From Pogostemon cablin (Eukaryota; Streptophyta; Magnoliopsida; Lamiales; Lamiaceae): a DNA stretch of 64,000 nucleotides. The position numbers were made by a program, and so were the translations under genes. Numbering within the stretch: position 1 is the stretch's first letter; each line of letters begins with the position of its first letter. Of this stretch, positions 54,309-64,000 are shown piece after piece. The notes under the pieces are model-generated. The model was not told the origin of the DNA. It ran no database searches and saw only the letters and a list, made by a program, of their open reading frames with translations. The DNA lies in the NCBI GenBank assembly GCA_023678885.1, contig CM042965.1:33771777-33835776 (forward strand), in the 5' to 3' direction.

Positions 54309-55177
54309 AAATATCCTAATATATCCATGATATATCCATATTTTTAGAGTACCGATATCGATATGGGAGAAAAATATTTTTTTTTCTGATATCAAGGATA
54401 AATTGATAAATATCGGTAACAATATCGATATCGAATTGTCACAGTTCAAATTTTTCCAGATTTCGAGATATATCGAGAAAATATCGATACAATATCGACA
54501 AAATATCGAGAATATATCAAAATTATCGAAAAATTATCTATAATTTTTAAAAAATAAAATAATTTTTTGTGTTTAATTTTTACTAACCAAATACAATTTT
54601 TTTATTAATATGTTTACTTTTAAAAAAATAAAATAAAAAATATAGTAACACTTGCGAAACCATCTCATGGTGAGATTGTTTTACGTTTGATTAATTAATT
54701 GTCACTTTTTATTAAAATTGTTATCACTTTTCATTAATATTATTATGGTTAGGTAAATCAAGAGGGTTCACGTACACAGCAGAATTTCTCTAATTTGATG
54801 AGCTGGTACCAATATTGTTTAGATCTAGATGACATGACATGTTTTACATTTGAGCCTCATAGGTCATCATTTTGGTATTAGTTATTATGTATTAAACAAT
54901 AAGTAGTGATAATTATTGTATGACTCCAAACTATTTAAATATGTTATTGAATTGCTTATCATGTGTTATGAGTTTTATTGAGATTTTAAAGTGTATTTAT
55001 ATATTAAAATTAGTTATAATGTATTGAAAAGTTAATTAATTAATTTTCTTCTATTGTTTTTCAAGTTTTCGTGATTTTTTAAAATTTTACCGATATCGAT
55101 ATTCAATATATTCATCGATATATCCATAAATTTGAGGTAGCAATATTTTTACCAATATCAATATTTTCATCCTTGAT
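54298..55177. mobile_element. 880-bp inverted-repeat DNA transposon inserted in WAT1 exon
   Basis: Perfect 17-bp terminal inverted repeats ATCAAGGATGAAAATAT (54298-54314 and 55161-55177). The interior is AT-rich with many TATCGATA-like words and has no coding capacity. TSD not clear, so the superfamily is undecided. Confidence 0.75.
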
Positions 55178-56112
55178 AATAAATGCTGTGTGTTATGAAA
55201 TATTGTCTGAGGAATCACTGTGTTGACCAATTCCTTTTTGTTTTCAGTTTTGGATAATGTACAATTTTGTATTTTTGATAGTCCCAGAAATACATTTACA
55301 TTTTTCCCAGATAATTAGGTCACAATTATTCAATGGTTTGAGAATTTTTCATGTTGTGAAACAAAGTATTAAAGAGGGATTTTGGATCAATCAAGCCTTA
55401 ATTTCCCTAAGCAAACGATCCCTAATTGGATTAATGCGGTACAAAGGCTTTTCACCATTTGTGAGTTGTGACTGCTGAACCTTCCTTTAGTTAAGTCATT
55501 CTTCACCTTTGCTTTGATAGTGCATTAGAAAAATAAACAAAATTAGATGAAACCTATTAGTTCTCCAACTCTGCAACCTGATTTCACTTTTGTTTCATTC
55601 AATCAGCAATAATTTACACCACTAGAAAAAGAAAATATCATCACCATATTTCAATAATACTCTTAAAATATACTTTAATTAAAAAAAATATCACTACATA
55701 TTATTTACTAGTATAGTACCCGCGTATAAAAATTTTATTTTAAATTTAAAATATATTTTTAAATATAAATATATTAATATATTAATAGTAAATGCACTCA
55801 CATACAATATTTTAAGTTTTATAATTAATACCGTACTTTTTTTATATAAAAAATAATAATATATACTCTTTTTTTTTAAAATAAGGAGTATTATAATTTA
55901 AACGAATAGATAAATTATTAGAAATAAAATTAATATTAAGTAGATATTAAACTATTCATTCATTAATTATTCAACCAATTAAATTTTCAAAATATTTATA
56001 CACATTGTATTAATTATTTATTCTTTATTCATATTTTTTAAAAAAAAATTAATTCTACAGGGTATCTTTATAAATAATTGAAATATAAAATACTTTAAAT
56101 ATATTAAAATTA
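55178..56112. other. AT-rich spacer, no gene
   Basis: No convincing coding exon; 55257-55478 is an open frame without recognisable homology. ACTAGTATAGTACCCGCGTA at 55709-55728 may be a reversed Helitron terminus (see findings). Confidence 0.4.
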
Positions 56113-57391
56113 GGGTTAATTAGGCCAAAAGTCGTAACCTTTTCACGAATTTCAAATTAATCCAATTTTTTCAATATTTACAAATAAGTTCACGACCTTT
56201 AGTCCCTTTAGCAAATCAATCCACCAGGCAGCTGAGGGCCTGCTCGGGGCTGACGTGTCATTTTTTTCATTGTTATTCCACATGTACAAAGCCTTCCACA
56301 TGTAAAAATAAAAAAATAAAAAACAAAAAAAAGTCAAAGCTAAATTATAGTCAAAATTGGCTGGTAAAAAACGTGAATTGCAAATTGGGTAAAGGTTTTG
56401 CTTCCTCCACTGCGAAGCACCGGTTCGCCAATGTTTCCTCCCGCCGATCGTTTCCCGTCGCGAGTGAAGAGTTGCTCGCATCCAGTAGCAAACTAGCCTC
56501 AATCACCAAGCTTTGCCAGAATCGCGAACAAGCCACCAGCTCATTGTCGTCGTCCCATCCCAGTCGCGCCATCAACCACCGATCTACTGCACTACTCAGT
56601 GCCAGTTTGGACCCCCCAAACTCTGTTGGAAATTGCAACGCCAGCTCGAGCAAAAAGTACAGCCACACCGCTTAGCCCAGCGCCGAGCCGCCACTGAAAT
56701 CAAGAACAATGCTGCTGAGCCTTCGATATTCACGCATTGCCACCTCCATCGCCGGTAGATACCACCGTGAGCTTGACGCCAAAATTGGCCATCCATGTCA
56801 GATAAAACAATCGACGGAGGCTCGAAGGAGAAGTCAAGATCCGGCGATAGCGCGGTGAAACTAGCGGTTGTGGGAAGCACTCGGGCTAGCTTCTGCTGTT
56901 TCTTTCCCCACTGCATGGCTCGAGTTGATGGGAGGAAACATCGGTGAATGGTGCGGCTGACGACGGCCGTTGTTGTCAGATTCGTGTATCCGGCGAGAAA
57001 GCAAATCTGCAGCATCGAACTGCCGGCGAACTGGTGCTTCACATTGGAGGAAGCAAAACCTTTACCCAATTGGCAATTCACGTTTTTTACCAGTCAATTT
57101 TGACTATAATTTAGCTTCGACTTTTTTTAGTTTTTTTTTTTTTTTTTTTACAGGTGGAAGATTTTGTATATGGAATAATAATGAAAAAAAATGACACATC
57201 AACCCCGAGCAAGCCCTCAGCTGCCCGGTGGCTTGATTTGCAAAAGGGACTAAAGGTCAAGAACTTATTTGTAAATAGTAAAAAGTTTAGACTAAGGGGC
57301 GGCTATTTGCAGCCCCAAATTTACTAAACATACCCCAAAAATTATTTAAATTAAACTATTTTAATTAAATATGACTAAAATACCCTTATGT

Positions 57392-57396
<5 letters not shown>

Positions 57397-57456
<60 letters not shown>
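57397..57456. repeat. (TA)n microsatellite
   Basis: About 30 uninterrupted TA units inside MULE2. Confidence 0.95.
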
Positions 57457-57460
<4 letters not shown>

Positions 57461-57863
57461 CATACATTATTTAATACACCCCAAAATTACTAAACATACC
57501 CCACTTTAATTATAATTACGGCAAAATTAATAGTCATTTAAACTGCAGAATGGATTAAACAAAACAAATAATACAAACAAAAATTAAACATTCAAGCATT
57601 ATCCCAGAAACAAACAATTGAATCAACACAAATACATTCTCACTCTACATTGCACAACTGATAAAATGAACAAATTCAATGAGTCTCACATATCCTTTAA
57701 AAGCAATCTAATTACCAAATGAAACGAAATAGCAGTCATAAACCGTAAAATCAAAGAAGTAAACCCTAAAGCATCGACTAAATTTTGAATCCAAATTTTT
57801 TCAACACAGCGATATCATTCATTTAGACTTGAAATTGATAAACTGATAAAAAGAAATTAGATA

Positions 57864-58136
57864 TCACCCAATGTGTGAGAAATCTTGATAAGAATCTGAA
57901 CCCAAAATCACTCCCCAATCCATGATCACTACTAACTTATGATCATCATGCCTTAGTTTTTGCAACAACCCCTCATACTCATCCTGCAAATTCAACAACA
58001 CCTCATCTAAAACCCCATTAAACCTCATCGCCTCAATCTCCATCTCACATATCGTCTTGAGCGTGACCAACATCTTTGTCAGGTGTTCCGTCCTGAAATG
58101 ATCCGTCGCTTTCGTCCTGCTCAAGAACTCCACCAC
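57864..58136 (-). CDS. 90-aa helical ORF carried by MULE2, possible captured exon
   Basis: Minus-strand frame 58136-57864, with TEHLTKMLVTLKTICEMEIE and LNLQDEYEGLLQKLRHDDHK; predicted mostly helical, and complete to a stop. A GAGAG acceptor-like sequence lies just upstream, at the first codon. Composition is that of an ordinary plant protein, not of the surrounding AT-rich DNA, so a host exon captured by a Pack-MULE is likely. I do not recognise the parent gene. Confidence 0.4.
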   Translation of the reverse strand: MVEFLSRTKATDHFRTEHLTKMLVTLKTICEMEIEAMRFNGVLDEVLLNLQDEYEGLLQKLRHDDHKLVVIMDWGVILGSDSYQDFSHIG

Positions 58137-58710
58137 CTCTCACCATATGTTTAAGAACCCTAAAATAATTGATTATTTAAAATTGATTCCAGTTGAGAAA
58201 GGTGTAATTCTGAAATTATATAAAACGAAAATAGAAATCATAGATGATCAAACACCAAGAATTCCATAAGAAACAATGAATTTCGTCATTTTGCTGTAAC
58301 TATAATTAAATTAGGGTATATTTAGTAATTTTGGGGTACATTTAGTAATGTATTTATGAATATATTATTACATAAGGGTATTTAAGTCATATTAATTAAA
58401 ATATTTTAATCTAAATTATTTTTGGGGTATGTTTAGTAAATCCGGGGGTGCAAATAGCCGCCCCCTTAGACTAATTGAAATTCGCGAAAAGGTCAGGACT
58501 TTTGGCGTAATTAACCCGTAAAAGTAAGGTCAAATTAAAAAAAGGCTTTTTATACCTACTTTAATTAATATTTTATAGTATTTAATGATAATAAATTAGT
58601 TTCAACCAATGATATGTAAACACTTGTGTTTTAAAATTTAGAATTGCATGAGACCTTGACACATATGTTTTTGAAAAATTTATATAAAGGAACACTTCAC
58701 AATTATATTA

Positions 58711-59778
58711 GTGGGCGGCTATTTGCACCTCTGAAATTGTTAAATGAACCTCAATAATTTATATAATTAAAATATGATAATGTGATAACACGTAAATAAT
58801 ATTTTATAAATAATAAAATAAAAATAATTATAATTCAATTTCTAAATGCACCCCAATCAGATTTCTAAATGCACCCCATTGTTATAATCACTAAATCACG
58901 ATCAACCTAAACCCTAACCCTTCTGCATCAGCGTAGTATCATGAAACAAGTAAAATTGAGAATGATGATCATCCAGCAATAATCGTAAAAGAGGAGCATA
59001 ATCAAAATATTCAGAGAAATGTCAATCAATCAGCAGAAAGCAACAAATGTGTATAAAAAAATAGATCGTTCGGTTGTAAAAATCGAACAGCTTAAGGTGT
59101 TCAACTGCAGATGTGTAAAAAATAAAAGGTCATTCGGTTGTAATAACCAAACAATCTTAAGATGTTCGACTGCAGTTGTCGAACAGAACAAAAAAAGGCC
59201 ATTTGGTTGTAACAACAGAACAACCTTAAGGTGTTCGACTGCAGCAGTCGAACAGAACACACAACAGCATGTTCTGGAATTCACATACGTATTGCTCAGA
59301 AACCTGTCTAATTGCTTCTAATTCATGGAAAATTCAATTCAAATTGCAAGACAAGTACAACCACACACTACAGAAATACAAATTCAAATTACACATACTT
59401 AATTTTTAAATTTTGAAATCAACCAAAACCCTAGAATTCGTGTCAACTGCAAAATAAAGAAGCAAAATGACAAAGAAGACATGATACTTACTTAACATTG
59501 ACGAAGTCTTGACGGTGAATAGGAGTTTTTCCCTCTTCTTTCGCTTCTGATCAATCGCGGGAGATTCTGCAGAACACGACAATCGCGGTTCGAACGTTTT
59601 TTTTAAATTTTGTAATTAATTAATTTTTCTTTAATTTGAGGATAATTAATTAAAAGGGTAGAGTTGTCTTTGTATGGGGTGTATTTAGTATTTTAATTAT
59701 ATAATTTTTAATTTTAATGGGGTACATATAGTAATTGGGGTTCATTTAACAATTTTGGGGGTGCAAATAGTCACTCCC
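58711..59778. mobile_element. MULE3: second element with MULE2-like termini
   Basis: Left end GTGGGCGGCTATTTGCACC...AAATTGTTAAATGAACC; right end in reverse GGGAGTGACTATTTGCACCC...AAATTGTTAAATGAACC. The first 15 bases match MULE2 termini. The flanking 9-mers (attatatta / ttatatata) are AT-rich and only suggest a TSD. The interior has 64-69-bp tandem repeats and no transposase. Confidence 0.75.
59064..59256. repeat. Tandem repeat with GTTCGACTG palindromes in MULE3
   Basis: Three units of about 64-69 bp (starting near 59066, 59131, 59200), each with (C/T)TCGGTTGTAA-like and TTAAG(G/A)TGTTC blocks. Units two and three end in GTTCGACTGCAGTTGTCGAA and GTTCGACTG-CAG-CAGTCGAAC, the latter a perfect 9-bp stem. 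Confidence 0.8.
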
Positions 59779-60182
59779 TTATATATATATTAAGATTTTA
59801 CACTTTATTTATTACTTAATCATATTGCATTGCCCTTTTAAAACTACTAGTTGTTAAGACATGTGTTGCATGTCACATGCATTTTATATTTTGAAATATG
59901 ATTTTTGCGGTTTCTTTTGCATGTCTTACTCCTGAGCATCAACTTGTAAGTGAAGACGTAATTGAAAGGTGTTCAAGTAACCATAGTATTATTCAAAAAA
60001 TATTTTCAAAATATGGTACATGCATAGAAGATAAAAGGAAAAGTAGGGTGCCCTATTCCACTTTTTTGCACAAGATAAAAGGAAAATTAGTCTCACCCTC
60101 AGTTGCAACTTCATTCTAGCAATGAGCAATCCATACAAATTTACAGTTAATTTAAGTGAAAAAAACTAAATTATGCTGACTT
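59779..60182. other. Unassigned sequence with a 73-codon frame
   Basis: 59898-60119 (plus) encodes a Ser/Lys-rich 73-residue peptide containing LVSEDVIERCSSNHSIIQKI. The codon pattern looks gene-like but I recognise no family; it may be another gene fragment. Confidence 0.25.
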
Positions 60183-60294
60183 GACCTCCATCTCAATGTT
60201 TCTTCTAACATCTCATTCGATTTGTTAACGTTCCAATTCCGAGCTTCTAGATATCTCTTCAAGCACGCATCACCGCAATGTTGTAGACTTCGAC
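60183..60294 (-). pseudogene. SEC14-like (CRAL-TRIO N-terminal) exon fragment
   Basis: On the minus strand, after a TTTTCAG acceptor (60297-60295), the frame reads RSLQHCGDACLKRYLEARNW, then NVNKSNEMLEETLRWRS. This matches the CRAL-TRIO N-terminal helices of plant SEC14-like phosphatidylinositol-transfer proteins (C-x-D-A-x-L-x-R-Y-L-x-A-R-x-W-N-V-x-K-A...L-x-W-R). The lipid-binding CRAL-TRIO domain is not found nearby. It is an isolated exon, opposite in orientation to the other gene fragments. Confidence 0.65.
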
Positions 60295-60458
60295 CTGAAA
60301 ATAATCCTATAGATAAGCTTTAAGCTCTGGAACTCAGAGATGAAAATGAAATAATATAATTAGATAAACTTTAATACATAATTAGATAACAGAATAGAAA
60401 TCCATTTATGATGAAGTTGCATTCTTGTTTAATACATATTCATAAATGATAAAATGTA

Positions 60459-60710
60459 CTCCCTCCTTCTCCTTTCAGATGGCACACTTTCCATTTTAGG
60501 TTGTCCCACAAAAGTTTGCACATTCCAAAAAAAGCTAAAAGTAAAAACAATCACCCTTCCCCATATACTTTATTTAAAAAAAATCATCTCTACCTAACAT
60601 ACTTTATCATTTATTTATTATAAAAAAATATCATTATACCCCTAAAAGTCATCACTTTCTTAATCTCCGTGCCAAAAAGAGGGGCGCAAACTTTTCCGGA
60701 ACGGAGAGAG
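60459..60710. mobile_element. Stowaway-type MITE
   Basis: Starts CTCCCTCCTTCTCCTTTC, ends TTCCGGAACGGAGAGAG, flanked by TA (60457-60458 and 60711-60712). 252 bp. Confidence 0.82.
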
Positions 60711-60977
60711 TATAATAATATGACACACTCCAAGCCACCACGGAAAAATTAGAAAAATTTGATATAGGAATTAAAGAAGTGAACTCATTAGGAAGGCATG
60801 TGTTTAATCAAAAATATTATTTATATTTAAATTAGACAATACACATGCAATTAAGATTTTTATACAAACTTTGATGGGGCTTCAGCCCCGTCATGCTTCC
60901 ATCAGCCTTCACCTCACACAATATTATCAAATTGAATAATATCTCAAGCTATCAAGATATAAATTTGGCAATGGTAT
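60711..60977. other. Spacer; short GGGGCTTCAGCCCC hairpin
   Basis: AT-rich. The perfect inverted repeat GGGGCT-TC-AGCCCC lies at about 60876-60889. No gene. Confidence 0.4.
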
Positions 60978-62666
60978 TGATGGACGTTTTCTCAACACAC
61001 AACTTAAATCCCCAAGTATGAAGGATATCAATTGTAGTTTCGAAGGTGACCAAGTTAAATATTAAATCCACGGGACGGATAAATATTACTTTTGTTATTT
61101 TCTAGCAATTATGACTATGTTGAGAATTATATTTGTAGGTTTGTAAGCTAAGTAATAATAAAATAGCAAATTAATAACAAGAACAAGAAAATAGTAGTTG
61201 TGATCAAATAAGATAATAGGTAGTTCGTCAAGCCATCCAGTTTCGTTCGTTAATTCATACTTTCGTGTGTCGATGTCCGACTCTGCCTTATGGTTTATGG
61301 ACGCATCGCTAGACCATACAAATCTATTCTATAGACACAAATAGATAAGCTTTTGACACGTGTGAGTATCCTCAGAGCAAGACGTATACTTTACCTCCCT
61401 TTCTAGGTACTATCATAATCAATTATTTCCCGTGCACTTAGTACTCTAACCCGATTTGATCTCCCTTTTTAGGTACTATAAAGTTATACTCTTAATCCTA
61501 CTTGTTAACCCGAATTCAATTCAATTAACAAACATTCATATAAGACGGTTCTAATAAAACCTCGGAATCCCTTCACTTAGAATTATAACAATAAACCCTG
61601 CTCATTAGTGAACGCACTCAACCAATAACCATGCCATGCATTCAGACTCTACACAACGATTATTGATGCACAAAACAACTATTAGTATGGATTAAAAACG
61701 TGCAATCTTATATAAAATAAACCACAAGTAGTGTTGTACGGAGTATACACACGAAATACAAATTAACACATGAAACCTTCATAACCCTAGAGCTACTGAA
61801 GTGGCTCTAGCCCATGATTGATCTAAGAACAATCATGGTTTGTTGGACCAATCTTACTTGAATCTCCAGCTGAACCTCTGTCTCAGCTCTCCTACTCCCC
61901 TCTTGTAATGTGTTGTTGACGACGATCCCTTTCTTCTTTCTTTTTTGTTCTCTTAGTGACCGTTCTTTTCTTGACTGCATGAGCCTCCTTTTATACTTGT
62001 AATCACGTCTCTAGGGCTTAGAATGGGCTTTTCAAGTGATCCCACGCGTTTTGGCCTCGAAAATCCAGATAAGGTAAGTTCCCGCACGTCGGTTCGACCT
62101 CGTCAAATAAGTCGAACCACTGGCCGCAGGTCGAACCACAGGTCGAACCTACCTACTGGAAGTATTCTGCACTTGGTTCGACCTCTTGTACAGGTCAAAC
62201 CCCTCGGGTCTTGATCGAACCACAGGTCGAACCTCACCACTGGACAATTTCTGCTCCTGGTTCGACCAACCGTCAGGTCGAACCCCAACGTCGTGGTCGA
62301 ACCCATCTTCTCGCAAACTGGTTCGATCATGGTTCGACCTGATGAACAGTTTGAACCCCTGGAGTCGTGGTCGAACCTTCTTTCTGCAAACTTTGCAATG
62401 CTGGTTCGACCTGTAGGAGAGGTCGAACCCTCCTCCATCAGGTCGAACCACCTCTCTCCTTGGCGGTTCGCGTGGTCTCGACTTCGTCTCTTCGATTCTT
62501 GGCACTTTTATTCCGTTTTTGCTATGAAAACCACTTAAATAGCTCCGCTAACACCTGATTCATGCTAATTCACAATATATATAGGTTTTTCACCTATTTT
62601 CGCCTCAAAACTCTCCAAAACTAGCACAAAATATGGTGCCAAACTTGTGAATTTACACACTCATGA
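60978..62666 (-). repeat. E5 3' LTR
   Basis: 1689 bp; TATAAAAG at 61995-61988; GGTTCGACC/GGTCGAACC word array at 62092-62460 in place of E2's AATTCGACC/GGTCGAATT. Confidence 0.92.
62092..62460. repeat. GGTTCGACC/GGTCGAACC word array in E5 LTR
   Basis: About 16 direct or inverted words, often in facing pairs, at positions homologous to the E2 arrays but with the two outer bases changed throughout. Confidence 0.88.
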
Positions 62667-64000
62667 AACCCCCAAACTTACATGTTGCTCGTCCCGAGGC
62701 AACCAAATCAACCACAGGAGTCGTGTATAATTCACCAAGATCAAGTACAACATATATCACACATGCAACTTCATTCAATCAAACAAGTATTAATTGCTTC
62801 ATATATATCACTCATGCAAAACCAATCCAATCACACACCATTCGGAGTACTAAGTAATTTCGCTCACAAGATAAATATTTATTCTCTTTCACTTAAGTGC
62901 GTGAGGCACTATATAGGTCAATATAAAAACTCATATCAATCCATATTCACGCGTAACCATAAGCTTGGCAAAGGTCTCTAAAATCAACTTATAATCAACT
63001 CTTTACTAGGATCACAAAGGACTTATTTTCGGGTTGTAATGTTGGCTCTTTGGAAAAGGTAGGAAAATTTAGACTTAGTGACTTAAGACACTATTAGAGA
63101 GTTACCTTGGAGGTTCTCGATTTCTTCTTCTTGCAGCAAGTTCTCCTCCAATGTCGTCTCTTAAACTTGTAAAATTCCTGAATTTTCCTTCTTTTCATGG
63201 CATCAACATCATCTTTTTAAACAATTCGGGTACCGGTTTCAGGCACTACCCTTCTTCTCATGTATAGACCATCAGCTGCTAAGCTTCACACACCATGTAT
63301 GATAATAATCGGGGTACCAGTTTCGGGCACTACCCTAAACAAGATTTAACCATATTCTTTTCATCCAACCATATTCTATCTTCATTTTTCTTCTTGCAAC
63401 ACTTACTCACCTCCACTCTCTCTATTAGGAAGGATAAAATTTGGCTAAGTAACTTAAGCACAAAATAATGGCCTAAGATCATGTCCTAGCAATTTATCAA
63501 TCATAAGTCTCACACAAGACTCCAAGCCAAGTTCTAGAATACGTTCATATGAATGATCCTCTCAAGAATAAAATAATCATGATCAAGCATGATTATCAAG
63601 GCTCAAATCCTCACATAGGTAATTAGAATCCTAAGTACTCCTCATAGGACATAATTAAGATCAATTTCACAAGAACTCAATATACTTGTCAAATTATACA
63701 TGCTTTCATCAATAGAAATTAACACATGAACATATGAATGCACAAAAATTAATAAGCTTATACCAAATCAATCATACAAGATATCACTTATACATTCCAC
63801 TCACGCATGAATCACACACCAACCTATAAAGATAAAAGGAAGAATAATGGAATCAAGATGAATCGGAGGAAACCAAAGAAAATCTGAAAAACTACTCCTC
63901 CGGAGCATCATCATCCTCATCATCATCATCCTAATCATCAAGCCTCCGCTCCACAATCCGGTACAGATCACCGATGTGTCTATTCAAGTAATCAACTCGA
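62667..64000 (-). other. E5 3' non-coding region
   Basis: Purine tract next to the LTR; GGGTACC...GGCACTACCC motifs at about 63227-63250 and 63312-63334; block GCCAAGCTTATGGTTACGCG (in element sense) at about 62950-62970 shared with E2 and E3; a CATCAT microsatellite at 63908-63930. No coding sequence. Confidence 0.65.

Larger units (their letters stand above)
57296..58465. mobile_element. MULE2: Mutator-like element inside the MULE1 arm
   Basis: Inverted termini starting GGGGCGGCTATTTGCA with further matches through TTTACTAAACATACCCC; a perfect 9-bp TSD ttagactaa at 57287-57295 and 58466-58474. 1170 bp. It includes a TA microsatellite and a 90-codon minus-strand frame, but no transposase. 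Confidence 0.88.
56113..58517. mobile_element. MULE1: long-armed Mutator-like or foldback element
   Basis: Long inverted arms of about 330 bp: left 56113-56440, right about 56990-57295 plus 58475-58517, the right arm being interrupted by MULE2. The outer ends read GGGTTAATTAGGCCAAAAGTC and, inverted, GGGTTAATTACGCCAAAAGTC. The flanking 9-mers ttaaaatta and gtaaaagta match at 7 of 9 positions. The GC-rich core (56440-56990) is open in several frames without a recognisable product. Confidence 0.7.
60978..64000 (-). mobile_element. Element E5: E2-family retrotransposon, 3' end only
   Basis: 3' LTR 60978-62666, homologous to E2 LTRs, followed (towards higher coordinates) by the purine tract complement AACCCCCAAACTTACATG and 1.3 kb of internal 3' non-coding DNA matching E2 31934-33300. 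The rest, with the other LTR and right TSD, is beyond the window. The presumed left TSD would be ggtat (60973-60977). Confidence 0.9.

Overview
This is AT-rich nuclear DNA from a flowering plant, very probably a eudicot. The evidence is Athila-type Ty3/gypsy retrotransposons primed by tRNA-Asp, a Ty1/copia element with the usual TGGTATCAGAGC primer site, Stowaway, Mutator-like and Helitron DNA transposons, spliced genes, and fragments of conserved plant genes (OWL1-type DnaJ protein, cystinosin, PEX11, WAT1/MtN21, SEC14). I cannot name the species. Almost nothing here is an intact host gene; the best candidate is a spliced minus-strand gene entering at the left edge (1-1745).

Layout. 1-3.1 kb: the left-edge gene with tandem repeats in its second intron. 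3.4-13.6 kb: a string of plus-strand fragments from unrelated host genes (DnaJ/OWL1, a Jas-type TPL-binding domain, cystinosin, PEX11), interrupted by a complete 6.3-kb non-autonomous LTR element (called C, 6391-12716). 13.9-15.9 kb: a solo LTR with a perfect target duplication. 16-17.7 kb: two Stowaway MITEs, an inverted-repeat element and a CACTA-like terminus.

17.7-53.5 kb is a nest of retrotransposons. A Ty1/copia element (minus strand) carries in its 5' LTR an Athila-like element E3 (23976-52783, minus; TSD gttac). The gag of E3 is split by a remnant LTR called D (about 29926-50280, plus). D is split by the non-autonomous Athila-like element E2 (30316-48913, minus; TSD tgcag). E2 is split by the Athila element E1 (34771-45876, plus; TSD gtcga/gtaga), the only one with recognisable gag, protease, RT, RNase H and integrase. 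By-eye LTR divergence (about 2% in E1, roughly 5% in E2 and E3) agrees with the order of insertion.

53.5-64 kb: the C-terminal end of a Helitron helicase and a canonical Helitron 3' terminus, a WAT1-like first exon broken by an 880-bp inverted-repeat transposon, three Mutator-like elements (one inserted inside the arm of another with a perfect 9-bp TSD), a SEC14 exon fragment, a third Stowaway MITE, and the 3' LTR plus adjoining internal DNA of another E2-family element (E5) that leaves the window.

The main novelty is in non-coding signals shared by the retrotransposons: element-specific palindromic 'words' (TTCGACC/GGTCGAA, CACGAGTCGTGC, AAAATTCG types) repeated in LTRs and again in gag tails, with a coordinated change of word between two copies of one LTR family; a module shared by copia and gypsy LTRs; hairpins feeding into internal G tracts; and two gag-protease elements that replace RT to integrase with a related C-terminal domain.
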